NCBI RefSeq assembly: GCF_048544455.1
Contig: NC_133538.1
Coordinates: forward strand, 143,093,922-143,157,921
DNA from: Silene latifolia
Taxonomy: Eukaryota; Streptophyta; Magnoliopsida; Caryophyllales; Caryophyllaceae
DNA: 64,000 bases
Reading direction: 5' to 3'
Below the pieces are notes generated by a model, which was given only the letters and a program-made list of their open reading frames with translations, searched no databases and had not been told where the DNA came from. Below, one piece after another: positions 22,536-35,200 of the stretch (the first letter of the stretch is position 1; the number at the start of each line of letters is the position of its first letter). The position numbers and the translations under genes are program-made.

Positions 22536-25500
22536 GGTTTTTGGAACATTAGGGGGTTGAATAGTCTATCTAAGCAATCTAGTATTAAAAATTTCCTTAA
22601 CCATCATCAGATAGGACTATTCGGCCTCCTTGAGACAAAGGTAAAGCCTTTGTCTCTAAATGCAGTGAGGAATAATTTATGTAGTTCTTGGTGTTTAACA
22701 ACTTATACTCAATATCATAAGGGAGGGAGGATATGGGTCTTATGGAATCCTTCTCTTTTTAGAGTCTATATTCTAAACTACAATGCACAATTCATTCATT
22801 TGGAAGCTACAGATTTGGCTGCTGGGACTGCCTCCTATGTGACGTTTGTTTATGCTTTCAATGATACGCAAGAAAGGAAAAGTTTGTGGTCCAATTTGTG
22901 TGAGATTAAGAAAACTATCCAGGGACCATGGGTAATTTGTGGAGATTTCAACACTGTTTTACAGCCTTCAGAAAGGTTAGGAGGTAGTAGTACCATGGAA
23001 GAAATGGATGATTTCAAAGCATGTGTTGATGAATGTGAGGTTATGGACTGTCCTGCTAGTGGTTCTCTGTATACTTGGTGTAATAAGCATGAGCAGGCTA
23101 CCAGAGTTTATAGCAGGTTGGATCGTGTACTGGTAAATCAGGAGTGGTTGCAGAATAATGGTCAGGCCTTTGCACATTTCTTTTGTGAAAGCACCTTTGA
23201 TTACACTCCATGTGTAGTGCAGAGGAAAACTGATTTGTGTAAAAGAAATAGGAGCTTCAAATACTTCAACATGTGGAGTAAATCTGTGGATTTTATTCCA
23301 TGTGTTCAATTGAATTGGGGGAAAAAGTGGCCTGGGACAAAAATGTTTAATCTGGTTAAAAAGTTGAAGCATTTAAAAAGACCCCTGAAGGAGCTCAATA
23401 GGGTTGACTTTGATGATATTGAGAATACTACTGCTAGGGCTCGTATGTATTTGGAATCTATTCAGATTAAGCTTAGAAGTGAACCACAAAATGCTGAGCT
23501 TATTCATCTTGAATGGAAGTCGCTAGCTAAGCGATGTTAGATTTTGGAGGAATCCTGCCATGATTTCCTGATTCAGAAGTCTAAGGCTCTGTGGGTGGAG
23601 AAAGGAGACACCAACAGTAAATATTTCCATAGTATTATCAAGGACAGACATATAAGGAATATGGTGATGAGAATTGAGAATCACCAAGGTGTCCTGTGTG
23701 AGGATAATAGGGAGATCCAGCAAGCTTTCATCGAGTTTTATACTGAACTACTGGGGACATCTACTGCCACTGTTAATGTGTCTAAAATGGTTGATCAGAA
23801 TGGCAAGATTTGTACTAGTGAGCATCATGCTAGTCTTCTGAGTCCTGTAACCAATGATGAGATTAAACAAGTAATTTTCTCTATTCCTAATACTAAGGCT
23901 CCTGGGCCAGATGGTTATTCTAGTGCTTTTTTCAAGGACACTTGGGACATTGTGGGGGGGGGGGGGGACTGTTTGTGATGCTGTGCAGGATTTCTTTAAA
24001 ACTGGGAAACTCCTCAAACAAATTAATCATACCCTTGTTACCCTTATTCCCGAGTGTGAAATGCCAAAGAGTGTATCCCAATTTCGACCTATTTCTTGCT
24101 GCAATGTTATTTATAAATGCATCTCTAAGCTGTTATACAATAGGTTGGCTAAGATTCTTCCTGATATAATCAGTGAAAACCAGGGTGGGTTTATCCAAGG
24201 GAGGAGCATTGTGGAAAATATTCTTATTTGCCAAGACTTAGTGAGATGCTACAATAGGAAAGCCATCTCACCTAGATTTATGCTCAAAGTTGACCTCAGA
24301 AAAGCATATGACTCAGTCAATTGGGGGTTCTTAGAGCAGATGATGGTTTACTTGAATTTCCTTTCTCAGATTATTTCTTTAATTAAGGAGGGCATTCAAA
24401 CTGCCTCTTATTCTTTAGTCCTCAATGGTGAAACATTTGGTCACTTCAATGGGGCAAAGGGTTAAGACAAGGTGACCCTTTATCCCCTCTACTTTTTACC
24501 ATTGCTATGGAGTATCTGAGTAGAATTTTGGCCTATACTACAAGTAATTTCTCTTTTAAATTCCACCCTCTTTGTGGCCAGATGAAGCTTTCACACTTAA
24601 TGTTTGCAGACGATTTGCTCTTGTTTTGTAAGGGTGACATTGCTTCTATAATGGTTTTATTAAGGTCTTTTGCCACTTTCTCTGTTGCTTCTGTTCTGAG
24701 CATGAACTCTACTAAGACTGATGCTTATTTCAATGGGATCTCTAATGGTGTGAAAGAAGATATTCTGCAGATCTCAGGTTTCCATGAGGGGCACATGCCT
24801 TTTAAGTACTTAGGAGTTCCAATTACATGTGGTAGAATGACAAAATCTGATTGTAATTTGCTAGTGGAGAAGCTGATTTGCAGGATTAGAAGCTTTGGCT
24901 CTAAGAAGCTCTCCTATACTGGAAGATTGGTCTTGGTCAACTCAGTACTTTCTGCTCTCTATAATTACTGGGTAAATATTTTTCTTATCCCTAAAGGTGC
25001 TCTCAATAAAATTAACTCCATATGTAGAAATTACTTATGGGATGGGAGTGTGGATTATATAAGGGTTCCAATGGTGAGTTGGGAGAAGGTTTGTTCACCA
25101 AAGGAGGAAGGAGGACTGGGCATAAAGGATAGTCTGTCATGGAATATAGCTGCCATAGGAAAACTTGTGTGGTGGATATATTATAGTCCAGATAGACTAT
25201 GGGTAAAGTGGGTCAATCAAATTTATCTGAAGGGAGCTGACTGGCAGGAGTATCATCCTAGTGGGGATGTGAGCTGGGGATGGAAATCCATCTGCAGAGT
25301 CAGGGATAGGTTAGCTTCTGGATATCATAATGGTCAGTAGATGCTTGATAACAAAGGTTATACTGTGGGTAGTGGTTATGAACTGGTAAGGCAGAAGTTT
25401 CAGGCTGTTAAGTGGAATCAGTGTGTTTGGAATGGATGGTGTATACCTAGACACCAATTTATTGGCTGGCTCATTGCCAGAGAAAGTTTGCAGCTCAAGA

Positions 25501-25913
25501 TGAAACTCTTTCAATTAGGAATAGCTGCTGATGATGATGATTGCCTGCTATGTAGTAATGCTTCTGAGACTCACAAACATCTGTTTCAGGAGTGTACTTA
25601 TGGCAGGAGGGTGTTCTCTGAGATTAATAACCTGTGTAACATGTCAATACCTATGTCTAATCATATGCAGTGGGCTGGGAATGGGCATGTTTCACGTTTG
25701 CAGAAGGGTGTCCTTTTGTGTATAGTTATGGCTGCTTACTATCACATATGGATGCAAAGAAACAAGGCAAGGGTGGAAGGATGTATCCTTAAACCGGATC
25801 TTCTCAGCAATCAGATTAGACGAGAAGTTCAAGCTAGGATTAATGCACGTCTTCTACCAGTGACAGATAGGAGAGACTTAGATTGGTTGAGGAGTGTTAA
25901 ATTGTATTTGTAA
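22536..25913 (+). pseudogene. LINE ORF2 (endonuclease, reverse transcriptase, zf-RVT), broken
   Basis: Polyprotein that would nick the target and copy the element RNA. It opens with WNIRGLN right after a stop at 22533, the usual start of plant ORF2. Endonuclease motifs: LLETK, VICGDFNTV and SRLDRVLVN. Reverse transcriptase motifs: NTKAPGPDGY, QFRPISCCNV, VDLRKAYDSVNW, GQGDPLSPLLF and FADDLLLF. The C-terminal zinc-binding domain has CLLCSNASETHKHLFQEC, then AAYYHIWMQRN. There is no RNase H. Breaks: TAG at 23538, a frameshift at a 13-G run near 23953, a frameshift near 24450, and TAG at 25338. The His expected in the endonuclease SDH motif reads Tyr (codon 23202-23204). Not functional as it stands. 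Confidence 0.88.
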
Positions 25914-26789
25914 ACCCAGTTGGGTATTAAATTGTATTAGTCTGAATGATGTAATCTGTACTAGATTACTTGATTTTAATGGAAGCTTACATTTCACCAA
26001 AAAAAATGCAGTTTACCTTTATTAGCCTTATTTATGTAAAAATTAAACAATTATTGATGTTATAAAATTAATTAGGAGATAAATATTGTTTAATAGAAGT
26101 AGTATGTAACACCCTCATTTATTTAGGAGCCTTTAACAAGACATTCACGAATAAATAAGACTGCTACCATCTCGGAGTCCCGAGGTAGTGAAAAACAAAG
26201 GTAAACAATCCAAAGTACTTTATATAAATTTAATGAATAATGGTTTTATTACAACTTAATCAAACTGAATAAACTGAAATAATAATTAATTACATCTCGC
26301 AGCGGAATTAAATAAAGTGTATAACATAAATAACAAATGTCTGAAACTATGTGATCTAGACTCTTGGTAATCCTAGCCGAATTCCTCACGATCCCCCGAG
26401 CTCCCAAGTCAGCTAATTAAGTACCTGTTATTTAATCTGGTCCCCAAAAAAACGAAAATAAGCACAGTACGTCATCAATTAAAGCAGGCATCAATTTTAT
26501 TTTGATAGGATAGAAAACAAGTCAACCAAAAGGTCAAGTATGATAAATAAACAACAGTTAATATGCAATGCAGTATGCCATGATATGCAAATGAGCTCAT
26601 CACCCGAAACTCCCATTCATCCCGCCAATCCCTGGCCTGGGGTATTCATCATCCAACTGAAGTTAAGGTATTCAATCATCCAAGAGACAAGTCCTGCATA
26701 ACCAGCCTGGGGAAACCAATGCAAGTGCTATGCAATATGATTGCAACAAATAATAATAGTAATCATCTCAGACACGAAGTTGGGGCATC

Positions 26790-28177
26790 TGTGACACCCC
26801 CATGCTCCAAGTGCCTTACCAGGACCACTCAAGTATAAAGCTGTCACCATCTCGGTTTTCCGAGGCAATGATAATAAAAGAAAATAAAGAAACAACATTT
26901 AAATAGTATAAAGTTTAAATGAGTAAATACAATCCAAAACCAACTGCCAAAATACGGTTTACATGATCTCAAAACACTGTCTAAAGAAACGATCAAAACT
27001 ACAGCGGAAGACTCTATCATCTGATTGCGACACATCCCAGCTATCCCATGTATCTCGACTCATACCTGCTCAAAAACTGCTCACCATCCCCGAATGGATC
27101 ACCACAGTTTTTAAAACAATTAAACGGGGTCAGTACTAATCACACAATTTACATAACTCAACAAAACAACACACAACACAGCTCAATCGTCACAGATATA
27201 CTCCGAACTCCATCACCAACTCCACCATACTGACTACACACTAAAGTGTGTAGCCCTGCCAGAGTACCCATCGCAACAGGTTACTCCTCGCCGCCAGTGG
27301 GGGACCACAGCCATTCCCACCTAATTCCCGCTCATCTCCGTCGAGCGATAAACCCAAATCCATTAATGTGCACATCCCTTCTGGGGCGGGTTCCAAAGAA
27401 GGCAAATCATGGGCGTGAAGCCACTCCCGCAAGTGACTCCACTCAGCCAGGGACGCACCCTGAAGAACACAGACAGATACAATCACACGCAACTACTAAT
27501 CAACAATCAAACCTAACAACTGTCACAATACTCGTACGATAAAACTCAACAATCACAAAGTACAACCAACACATCATGTGACTAATACTGAGTAGGGAAA
27601 CCTTACCTGGAATGCAATACAATCAGACGATCTCAACAGCTGTTATCAAAAAGCCTCCTCTACGAATCCTCCTCCTAACATATGATCACATAATTACTAA
27701 CAATCATAAAAACTAACAAAACCCCCAAACCCCCAAATTAGGGTTTAAACAAACTTAATAAAATACTATAAAATCGGTACGTGGATCTTACCCTCGACGC
27801 AAGGATCACAAGAATGTAAAGGATGATGAATTCCGACCTCTCAAGCTCCAGGATTTGTCAATAATGCGAAGTACGTAGGTTGAAATCTCTTTTGAAGTAA
27901 TTAGGTTTGATAAAAGTGTATTATGAAAGTGACGGAAAGGTTTATATACTAATTCGCATTATTAACAAAACTCGACAAAACATTACCCATAAACCGAGCT
28001 ACTCGATCGAGTAGCTGACGTACTCGATCGAGTGCCACTTACTCGATCGAGTACCCAGGATGCTCGATCGAGTATCCTAAAGGCATAATACTTTTCTAAA
28101 AACCAAAAACCCCTTACTCGACAGAGTAAGGCCCACTCGATAGAGTACCCAGAGACTCATAAAACCGTAGTATTACA
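26790..28177 (-). repeat. 3' LTR of Gypsy A
   Basis: TG..CA ends. A U5 hairpin CTCGG-tttt-CCGAG is at 26851-26864. A TATA-like TATATAA (minus strand) is at 27942-27948, and the CGATCGA array lies 55-200 bp upstream of it. It has one palindrome more than the other LTR. Confidence 0.9.
28001..28146 (-). repeat. CGATCGA palindrome array in U3 of Gypsy A LTR 1
   Basis: CGATCG cores start at 28004, 28025, 28044 and 28065, then degenerate copies (CGACAG, CGATAG) at 28119 and 28138. Spacings are 21, 19, 21 and, after a gap, 19 bp. Cores are extended symmetrically, for example TACTCGATCGAGTA. The array is upstream of the LTR TATA box. Confidence 0.9.
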
Positions 28178-28412
28178 GTCTTCCCTCCTTAAAAAGAACT
28201 TCGTCCCCGAAGTTCAAACCACAACAAAACAAAACATACCACCACACTCCTGACACAACAACCAACATAAAACTCAACATAAAAACATGCTACCAACCAA
28301 ACTCAACCCGACTCAAACCACTACAAAACATACCGACACAACACAAAAGGGTGTAAAACTCTTTGCAATCATCTCCTACCCCCCTAAAAGAAACAAGGTT
28401 ACGTCCCCATAA
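28178..28412 (-). promoter_or_regulatory. Polypurine tract and conserved hairpins at the 3' end of Gypsy A
   Basis: Minus-strand AAGGAGGGAAGAC at 28178-28190 is the polypurine tract. Next to it is a perfect hairpin GAACTTCG-tccc-CGAAGTTC at 28196-28215. A second, degraded one starts GGTTACG at 28397. The same pair occurs in Gypsy B (45695-45713, 45841-45858) and Gypsy C (56418-56436, 56549-56568, 56693-56710). Confidence 0.75.
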
Positions 28413-31400
28413 TCATACATACCTGATAAAAAAGGAAAGGGTAACGCTCTCTCATGGCCTCCTCCGCCTCCCATGTAGCTTCCTCTACCTCATGATTAGA
28501 CCAAAGGATCTTAAGCAAAACTGTCTCACCACTCCTAGTCTTCCTAACTTTCCGGTCAAGAATCTTCTTAGGCACCTCTAGATAAGACAAGGACTCATCT
28601 AGCTCTATGCTCTCTGCCTCCAACACATGTGACGGATCACTCACATACTTCCGCAATTTAGATACATGAAACACATTATGCACTCTCTCCAACGCAGCTG
28701 GTAAAGCCAAACGATAAGCAACCTCTCCAACCCGGTCTAAGATCTCATAAGGTCCTATGAAATTCTGACTCAACTTGCCTTTCTTCCCAAATCTTATAAC
28801 CCCACGCATAGGAGACACTTTCAGAAGAACCTTGTCCCCAACCTGAAACTCTATATCTCGGCGATGTAGATCTGCATAACTCTTTTGCCTATCCTGAGCC
28901 GCTCTCATCCTTTCTCTGATCAACTTAATCTGCTCAACCATCTCTGGTCCTAGAACCACTGCCTCAGCACTATCGTCCCAACAAATCGGACTCCGACATC
29001 TCTTCCCATATAAATCCTCAAACGGTGCCATGCCAATACTGGTGTGGTAGCTGTTGTTGTAAGAAAACTCAATCAAATCTAATCTCTGCTCCCAGCTACC
29101 AACAAAATCCATCGCACAAGCTCATAACATATCCTCAAGAGTCTTGATTGTTCTCTCAGTCTGACCGTCTGTCGCAGGATGAAATGCTGTACTCATCTTC
29201 AATGTCGTTCCCAAAGATTCCTGCAACTCTTTCCAAAACTTTGAGATAAATATCGCATCTCTGTCAGATACTATGTCCTTAGGCACTCCATGCAATCTCA
29301 ACACATACTCCCGATAAGCCAAAGCTAATTGTGCCTTGGTCCACGTATATTTCATTGGCACAAAATGAGCTGACTTGGTCAGTCGATCCACTATTACCCA
29401 TATCATGTTGTTACCCTGTTGACTCTTTGGCAAACCCACGATAAAATCCATTCCCACTTCCACTCAGGTACCTCTAAAGACTGAATCTTACCTTGTGGTC
29501 GTCGCTGATCCTCTTTAACTCTCTGGCATGTCAAACAACGGGCCACAAACTCAACTGTCTCTTTCTTCATCCCAGGCCACCAGAACGTGTTCTTTAAATC
29601 CTTGTATAGCTTGTCACCACCTGGATGCACTGAATATGGTGTACAATGTGCCTCTGTCATGATTGTCTTTTTCAGCTCCTCATCATTAGGGACACACTAC
29701 CTTCCATCAAACCTCAAACTACCATCTGAATGAATAGAGAATCTAGACACTGTCCCTTTCTCTACTCCAGCTCTCCACTCCACCATCTTAGGGTCTAAAG
29801 CCTATTTACCTCGAATATCATCATAAAGATCAGGCTGCACTGTCAAATCTCCCATGGCATCCCTTCTCTGCATCATATGTATCCCAAACTTCCCCACCTT
29901 ATCTCTCAACCTCATCAAATATAAAGCTGTACACAAAGAATGTACACTCTTCCTGCTCAAGGCATCAGCAACAACATTGGCTTTCCCTTCATGGTAGATA
30001 ATATCCATGTCATAATCGCCAATCAACTCCATCCACCTTCTCTGTCTCATGTTCAACTCTTTTTGAGTGAAGATGTACTTAAGACTCTTGTGATCAGAGA
30101 ATACCTTAAAGGTCGCCCCATAAAGGTAATGCCTCCAAATCTTGAGAGCAAACACCACTGCACCCAACTCTAGATCGTGTGTAGGATAATTCTCCTCATA
30201 AGGCTTCAATTGCCTAGAAGCATAGGCAATCACTTTACCGTTCTGCATCAACACACATCCCAACCCATTCTTTTAGGCATCTGTATAAACCTCAAAGTTC
30301 TCACTCCCTTCAGGCAATGCTAAGATAGGAGCTATGGTCAAACGCTCCTTTAATGTTTGGAACGCCGTCTCACAACTCTCATCCAAACGAAACCTGTTCT
30401 CTTTCCTCATCAACGCTGTCATAGGTCTAGCAATCTTGGAGAAATCCTTCACGAACCCTCTGTAATATCCAGCTAAACCCAAGAAACTCCTGATCTCAGC
30501 AACATTCTTTGGTGCTTCCCACTTGGTCACTGTCTCAATCTTTGCCGGATCCACAGCTACCCCATCCTTAGAGATCACATGCCCCAGAAAAGCAACTCTC
30601 TCTAACCAGAACTCACACTTGGACAACTTAGCATATAACTCGTGCTCCCTCAAGGTCTGCAACACAATCCTCAGATGCTCCTCATGTTCCTCCTTAGTCT
30701 TAGAATAGACTAAGATGTCATCGATAAAAACCACCAAAAACTTGTCCAGAAACTGACTAAAAACTCTGTTCATCAAATCCATAAACACATACCGGTGCAT
30801 TAGATAACCCAAAAGGCATCACCACATACTCATAATGGCCATACCTCGACGTGAAAGCTGTCTTTGCTATGTCCACCTCCCTAATCTTCACCTGATGGTA
30901 CCTCGACCTCAAATCAATCTTGGAAAAGACTGATGCACCACTCAACCGATCAAACAGGTCATCTATCCTTGGCAAAGGATACTTGTTCTTCATTGTCACT
31001 CGGTTCAGCTCCCTGTAATCTATACACAACCTCAAGCTCCCATCTTTCTTCTTCACAAAAAGAACTGGTGCTCCCCACGGTGATACACTAGGTCCAATGT
31101 ATCCCTTCTCTATCTGATCATCTAGCTGTTTCCTGAGCTCCTCCAACTCCTTAGGACCCATCCGGTACGATGCCTTAGAGATTGGCCTCGTCCCCGGTTT
31201 CAGCTCAACCGTGAAATCTATGTCCCTCTTCGGTGGCAACCCCGGAATCTCCTCTGGAAAGACATCTGAAAACTCACCCACCACTGGTATCTGATCAACT
31301 GTCGGACTCTCTATCTGGTCATCTCTCACAAGGCACAAGATCAACGGGCATCCCTTCCTCAGATAAGACTTTAAGGTCACAGCTGCAATCAACTTAACTT

Positions 31401-31821
31401 TGGGTTTGACCACAAACCCACGATAAGACACACTAACGCCCTTAGGACCTCTCAAAGACACATTTTTTTGATGACAGTCTATCTTAGCTTTGTACTTTCC
31501 TAACCAATCCATCCCAACTATCATCTCAAAACCGTTTAAAGGAAACTCTAGCAAGTCTACAGGTAGATCCACTTGCCCAACTAACAAAGATACATCCCTA
31601 AACAACCTCCCACACGTTACAGACTCTCCCGAAGGTATAAAAACTTGCTCACTTACAGACTCGTATACCCTCAGACCCAACCGTTTAACATGACTCGAAG
31701 ATACAAACGACTGAGACGCCCCTGAATCAAATAAAATAAAGGTATGAATACCGTTAACAAGAAAGGTACCAGTGATAACATGTGCGTCGTCCTCAGCTGC
31801 TTTCTTTTCCATCATATACAA
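28399..31821 (-). pseudogene. Gypsy A pol (protease, RT, RNase H, integrase, chromodomain), broken
   Basis: In reading order: protease ([19 protein letters not shown], with the catalytic DSG); reverse transcriptase ([11 protein letters not shown], then [10 protein letters not shown]); RNase H ([20 protein letters not shown], then [10 protein letters not shown]); integrase (zinc-binding region, then MIWVIVDRLTKSAHFV and FHPATDGQTERTI); and a chromodomain near the end (VEEATWEAEEAMRERYP). Breaks: a frameshift near 30790 in reverse transcriptase, stops at 30273, 29802 and near 29695, a frameshift near 29455 in integrase, and a stop at 29122. All domains are present, so it was complete when it inserted. 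Together with gag it would be one long frame, apart from the TAG at 31957. Confidence 0.9.
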
Positions 31822-31956
31822 CTTTCCACTGGTCTTCTGTCCACCTCCCTGGACAGTACTGGCTGAAGTAGTCGGCTTAGTACCCGATCCCTGATTGTTG
31901 TTATTGTTCGTAGCTGATTTCTGATAAGAATTACCGCCATTGCGGTTACCTCCACC

Positions 31957-32934
31957 CTAGTTACCCTGACCTCCCCGGTTGTTCCATGACCCAGCTGGTC
32001 TGTTGCTCGCATAACTCTGTCCCGGACCCTGAGAATAGCTCCCCTGAGCCGATCTCTGAAAAGCTCCTGGTACACTCGTGCACTCATGTCTCTTGTGTCC
32101 TACACCGCTACAGCCAAAGCAGGTCATCCGCCAACTACCACTACCGCTCCCACGGCCATGCCTAAAGGAAGCCCCAACACTGAACCCCGAGCCGGAAGAA
32201 AACGCTCTAGTTTGATTGTGGTTGCCTTTCTTGTAATTAGATTGGCCACCACCCTCACTCTCCACCAACCTCTCAGCTCTCCCAGCTCTCTCGTAAGCTT
32301 CCTTAACATTAGTAAGGATTCCCACGGGTAACTTTTCCATAATCTTGGGGGTCAACCCCTTCTCAAACCTCAGCGCTAGGTTCTCATCACTCAACCCCAT
32401 GTCCTTAGCATACCTAGACTTCTCATTGAACTGCCGGTAATACTCAGCTACCGACATATCAGATGTTATCCTGAACCCATCAAACTCCTCCCTCAGCTTA
32501 CTCCTCACATGCTCAGGTAAAAACTCTCTCCTCGTAGCCCTCCGGAACTCTTCCCAAGGTATAGCAGGCAGACCCTGCGTCGCATACATCTCCCTAGCAC
32601 CCACCTTCACCTTATCCCACCACTCACCAGCTGCTTCCCTCAAGTAGAACGCAGCTTGTTCTACTTTCATCTCATCAGGACAATGTACCAGATCCAGAAT
32701 GTTCTCCATCTCACGATGCCAATTGTCAAGAAGAATTGGCTCCCCGGTCCCCTTATACTCTTTTGGGTTAAACCTCGCTATGTAAATAATGATCTTAGAG
32801 TGATCAACCTCCTGATCTTTCCCCACTCTCTTAAGGGCCTCCGTAAGAGCATCTTGATGCTCCAACATCTTAACTATAGCATCAACGTTTATGCTCTCAG
32901 CTCTCGCATACAGAGGGGTTTTCTTTGGCAACAT
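31957..32934 (-). pseudogene. Gypsy A gag, ended by a TAG in frame with pol
   Basis: Capsid/nucleocapsid protein. The likely start is MLPKKTPLYAR (ATG at 32934). The retrotrans_gag domain includes FNPKEYKGTGEP, AAGEWWDKVKVGAR and FRRATRREFLPEHVR. The zinc knuckle is CFGCSGVGHKRHEC. A TAG at 31957-31959 interrupts a Gly/Asn-rich linker, after which the same frame continues without break into protease. Most likely a nonsense mutation, but gag itself is complete and could be made. Confidence 0.85.
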
Positions 32935-33009
32935 CTTGAAACTATATAAGAAAAGGTAGATATAAACATACATACTATAACTCAAAATACGAAAACAGCT
33001 TGCCCAGAA

Positions 33010-33316
33010 CCCACTCGATCGAGTGCCAAAACCCACTCGCTCGAGCTGAGGCTACTCGATCGAGTGCCCCATGTACTCGATCGAGTACCCCGACTCCAGA
33101 CCCAAAACAGACCTTCTGATCTCTAACCTACTCGATCGAGCTGACAAGCCACTCGATCGAGTGTCCCCTACTCGATCGAGTGCCCCTATGTACTCGATCG
33201 AGTACCCAAAAACATGATTCTGATCATAAAAAACGTCAAATACCCACTCGATCGAGTCAGACCAACTCGATCGAGTACCTCACCCACTCGATCGAGTGCC
33301 CCCCACTCGATCGACT
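33010..33316 (-). repeat. CGATCGA palindrome array in the leader of Gypsy A, 3 x 4 sites
   Basis: Twelve sites between primer site and gag, with cores at 33016, 33038, 33057, 33078 | 33133, 33154, 33173, 33195 | 33249, 33268, 33289, 33308. Spacings inside a group are 19-22 bp; groups are separated by 55 and 54 bp. The group period is about 117 bp and the linkers are similar, so the array grew by tandem duplication of a four-site block. One site is degenerate (CGCTCG at 33038). Confidence 0.92.
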
Positions 33317-33799
33317 CATGCAGACTCGTGAATACTACCCGCATGTTATCTCACATACCCCCAACGTACTATGCATTCATTATTATCTCAACATTATAAT
33401 TACAACTACGCATGCAAATCTACGCAATTCCTCATACAATCAACAAAATAATCTACTTCATGTTATCAAGTGCCACATTATAAACAACCATCATGCTTCT
33501 TTATTCAAATCAACATATAAACATACTTCACCGACTTTTCAACCATAATTTCAATTCTCCACTTTCAACATTCAATGATTCTCAACATATATCGTTACGT
33601 ACTCATACAAACCAAAAGACAACACATACGACTCGTACATATACCCCCCCATGTGACCGGTTCAAAATTGTAGGGCGAGTTCGCGACTTTAGGACGTCTC
33701 CCAAGTCTTTGCATTAGCACCTACAACCTTTACCCCGGGTTCATTTTAATTGACTCCCTATGTTCATTAGATTCATTAGTTACAGGTTTCAGGATCATC

Positions 33800-33811
33800 G
33801 CTTTGATACCA
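33800..33811 (-). promoter_or_regulatory. Primer binding site of Gypsy A, tRNA-iMet type
   Basis: Minus strand TGGTATCAAAGC, one base from the standard TGGTATCAGAGC complement of initiator tRNA-Met, 3 nt from the LTR at 33815. Confidence 0.85.
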
Positions 33812-34099
33812 CTTTGTGACACCCCCATACTCCAAGTGCCTTACCAAGACCACTCAGGTATAAAGCTGTCACCATCTCGGTTTCCCGAGGCAGTGATAAT
33901 CAAAGACAATAAAGAAACAACATTTAAATAGTATAAAGTTTAAGTGAGTAAATACAATCCAAAACCAACTGCCAAAATACGGTTTACATGATCTTAAAAC
34001 ACTGTCTAAAGAAACTATCAAAACTACAGCGGAAGACTCTATCATCTGATGGCGACACATCCAAGCTATCCCATGTATCTCGACTCAAACCTGCTCAAC

Positions 34100-35102
34100 T
34101 GTGGGTTAATATCCGTATACTACCCTTTAATTGCAGGACTATAACGTAAATTTAAACATGCAATTTATAGTCATAAAACGAAAAACATAATGAAATGATT
34201 AATGTATAGAAATCAACCTCGGGTCCTTTGATGCACGGCGTAAAGAACAGAAATCAAACCAGATTCCCTCCTAATTGTTGCACCCAAGACCTTGTCCGAG
34301 ATATGCCCTTGTGCTAGATGGTGTTCTCCGATTGCTTTGCAATATTGGGAGAACTGATGTGTGTTTTTTTCGAGATGAGAGATCTCAGGTTTTTCAGAGG
34401 AGAATACTCTTCAAAACCCTAATTTTTGTTTCAAATGATGATTAGGTCAGAAGGGAGGAGAAGCTCTCCCTTTTGATTCCTCTCACTCGGCAAAACCGAG
34501 ACCCACACAAGGGAAGTGGGCTTCCACTTCCTCTTGGTTTTAACTCGTGGTCCGGTTCATTAAATTCCAAATGTATATGACGCGGTTTGATTATAAATCG
34601 TCATCGGTTATCGGAAATTAAGGCATCCTAATAATACGGGTTAGCTGAATTATTAATTCGTGTCCGACAAAAAAAAATATTGTATAATTATATTCAATAT
34701 ACATTTAATTAAATATAAATCGTTTTATATTTAATTTTACGAATTAACTAGTTAATTCGCCTTAGCCCATGATATTTAATCCGTATTAAATATAATATCT
34801 CAACATCACATATTTGACTAATTACTAGTCAAATAACTCGGACTAACTTGGTTAGTCAATCTTGGCATCTACATGACAAGTATTTTCATACCGTCACATC
34901 TCTCGAACGTATCCTATAGGTGTGACTTTTAGGGACCAGTTGATCACCGCCATCCGTATGACAATAACGTCAAACTTATCTAGCAAGCCAACCGTTATTG
35001 ATAAACGTGGATCAAGTGATAATAATACCAAAAGTATGCCCTTTGATCCTTTTAGAGGTTTATGAGTCCTTGCACTAACCGTTAAGGACACCAACCCCAA
35101 CA
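34100..35102 (-). repeat. 3' LTR of the Copia element
   Basis: TGTGGGTTAA to CCCCAACA on the plus strand. It differs from the other LTR by scattered substitutions and short indels. Confidence 0.92.
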
Positions 35103-35200
35103 AGCTCCCACTTGTCCGTACAAGTGCATGTGCAATGACGTTATCCGCACTAATTGGAGGACACAAGCTCCAACAAACTCCCACTTGTCCGTACAAGTGT
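35103..35200 (-). promoter_or_regulatory. Duplicated polypurine tract and hairpin of the Copia element
   Basis: Minus strand AAGTGGGAGCT abuts the LTR at 35103. It overlaps a hairpin CACTTGT-ccgt-ACAAGTG at 35109-35126. The same hairpin and purine run recur at 35176-35199, a short tandem duplication of about 73 bp. The inner copy could act as a second priming site. Confidence 0.65.

Larger units (their letters stand above)
21150..26004 (+). mobile_element. Full-length L1-type LINE
   Basis: Non-LTR retrotransposon of about 4.85 kb with a 15 bp target duplication, AATGCAGTTTACCTT, at 21135-21149 and 26005-26019, and a short poly-A tail at 25998-26006. The 5' UTR holds a (GA)n run. ORF1 and ORF2 are both recognisable over their full length but carry stops and frameshifts. 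The complete target duplication and intact 5' end suggest a full-length insertion that has decayed moderately. Confidence 0.88.

Noticed and set aside
33010-33316. Regular short repeats with spacers, CRISPR-like
   Set aside because: Units are 10-14 bp palindromes with linkers of about 7-10 bp inside a plant retrotransposon leader; no CRISPR repeat or spacer sizes and no cas genes.
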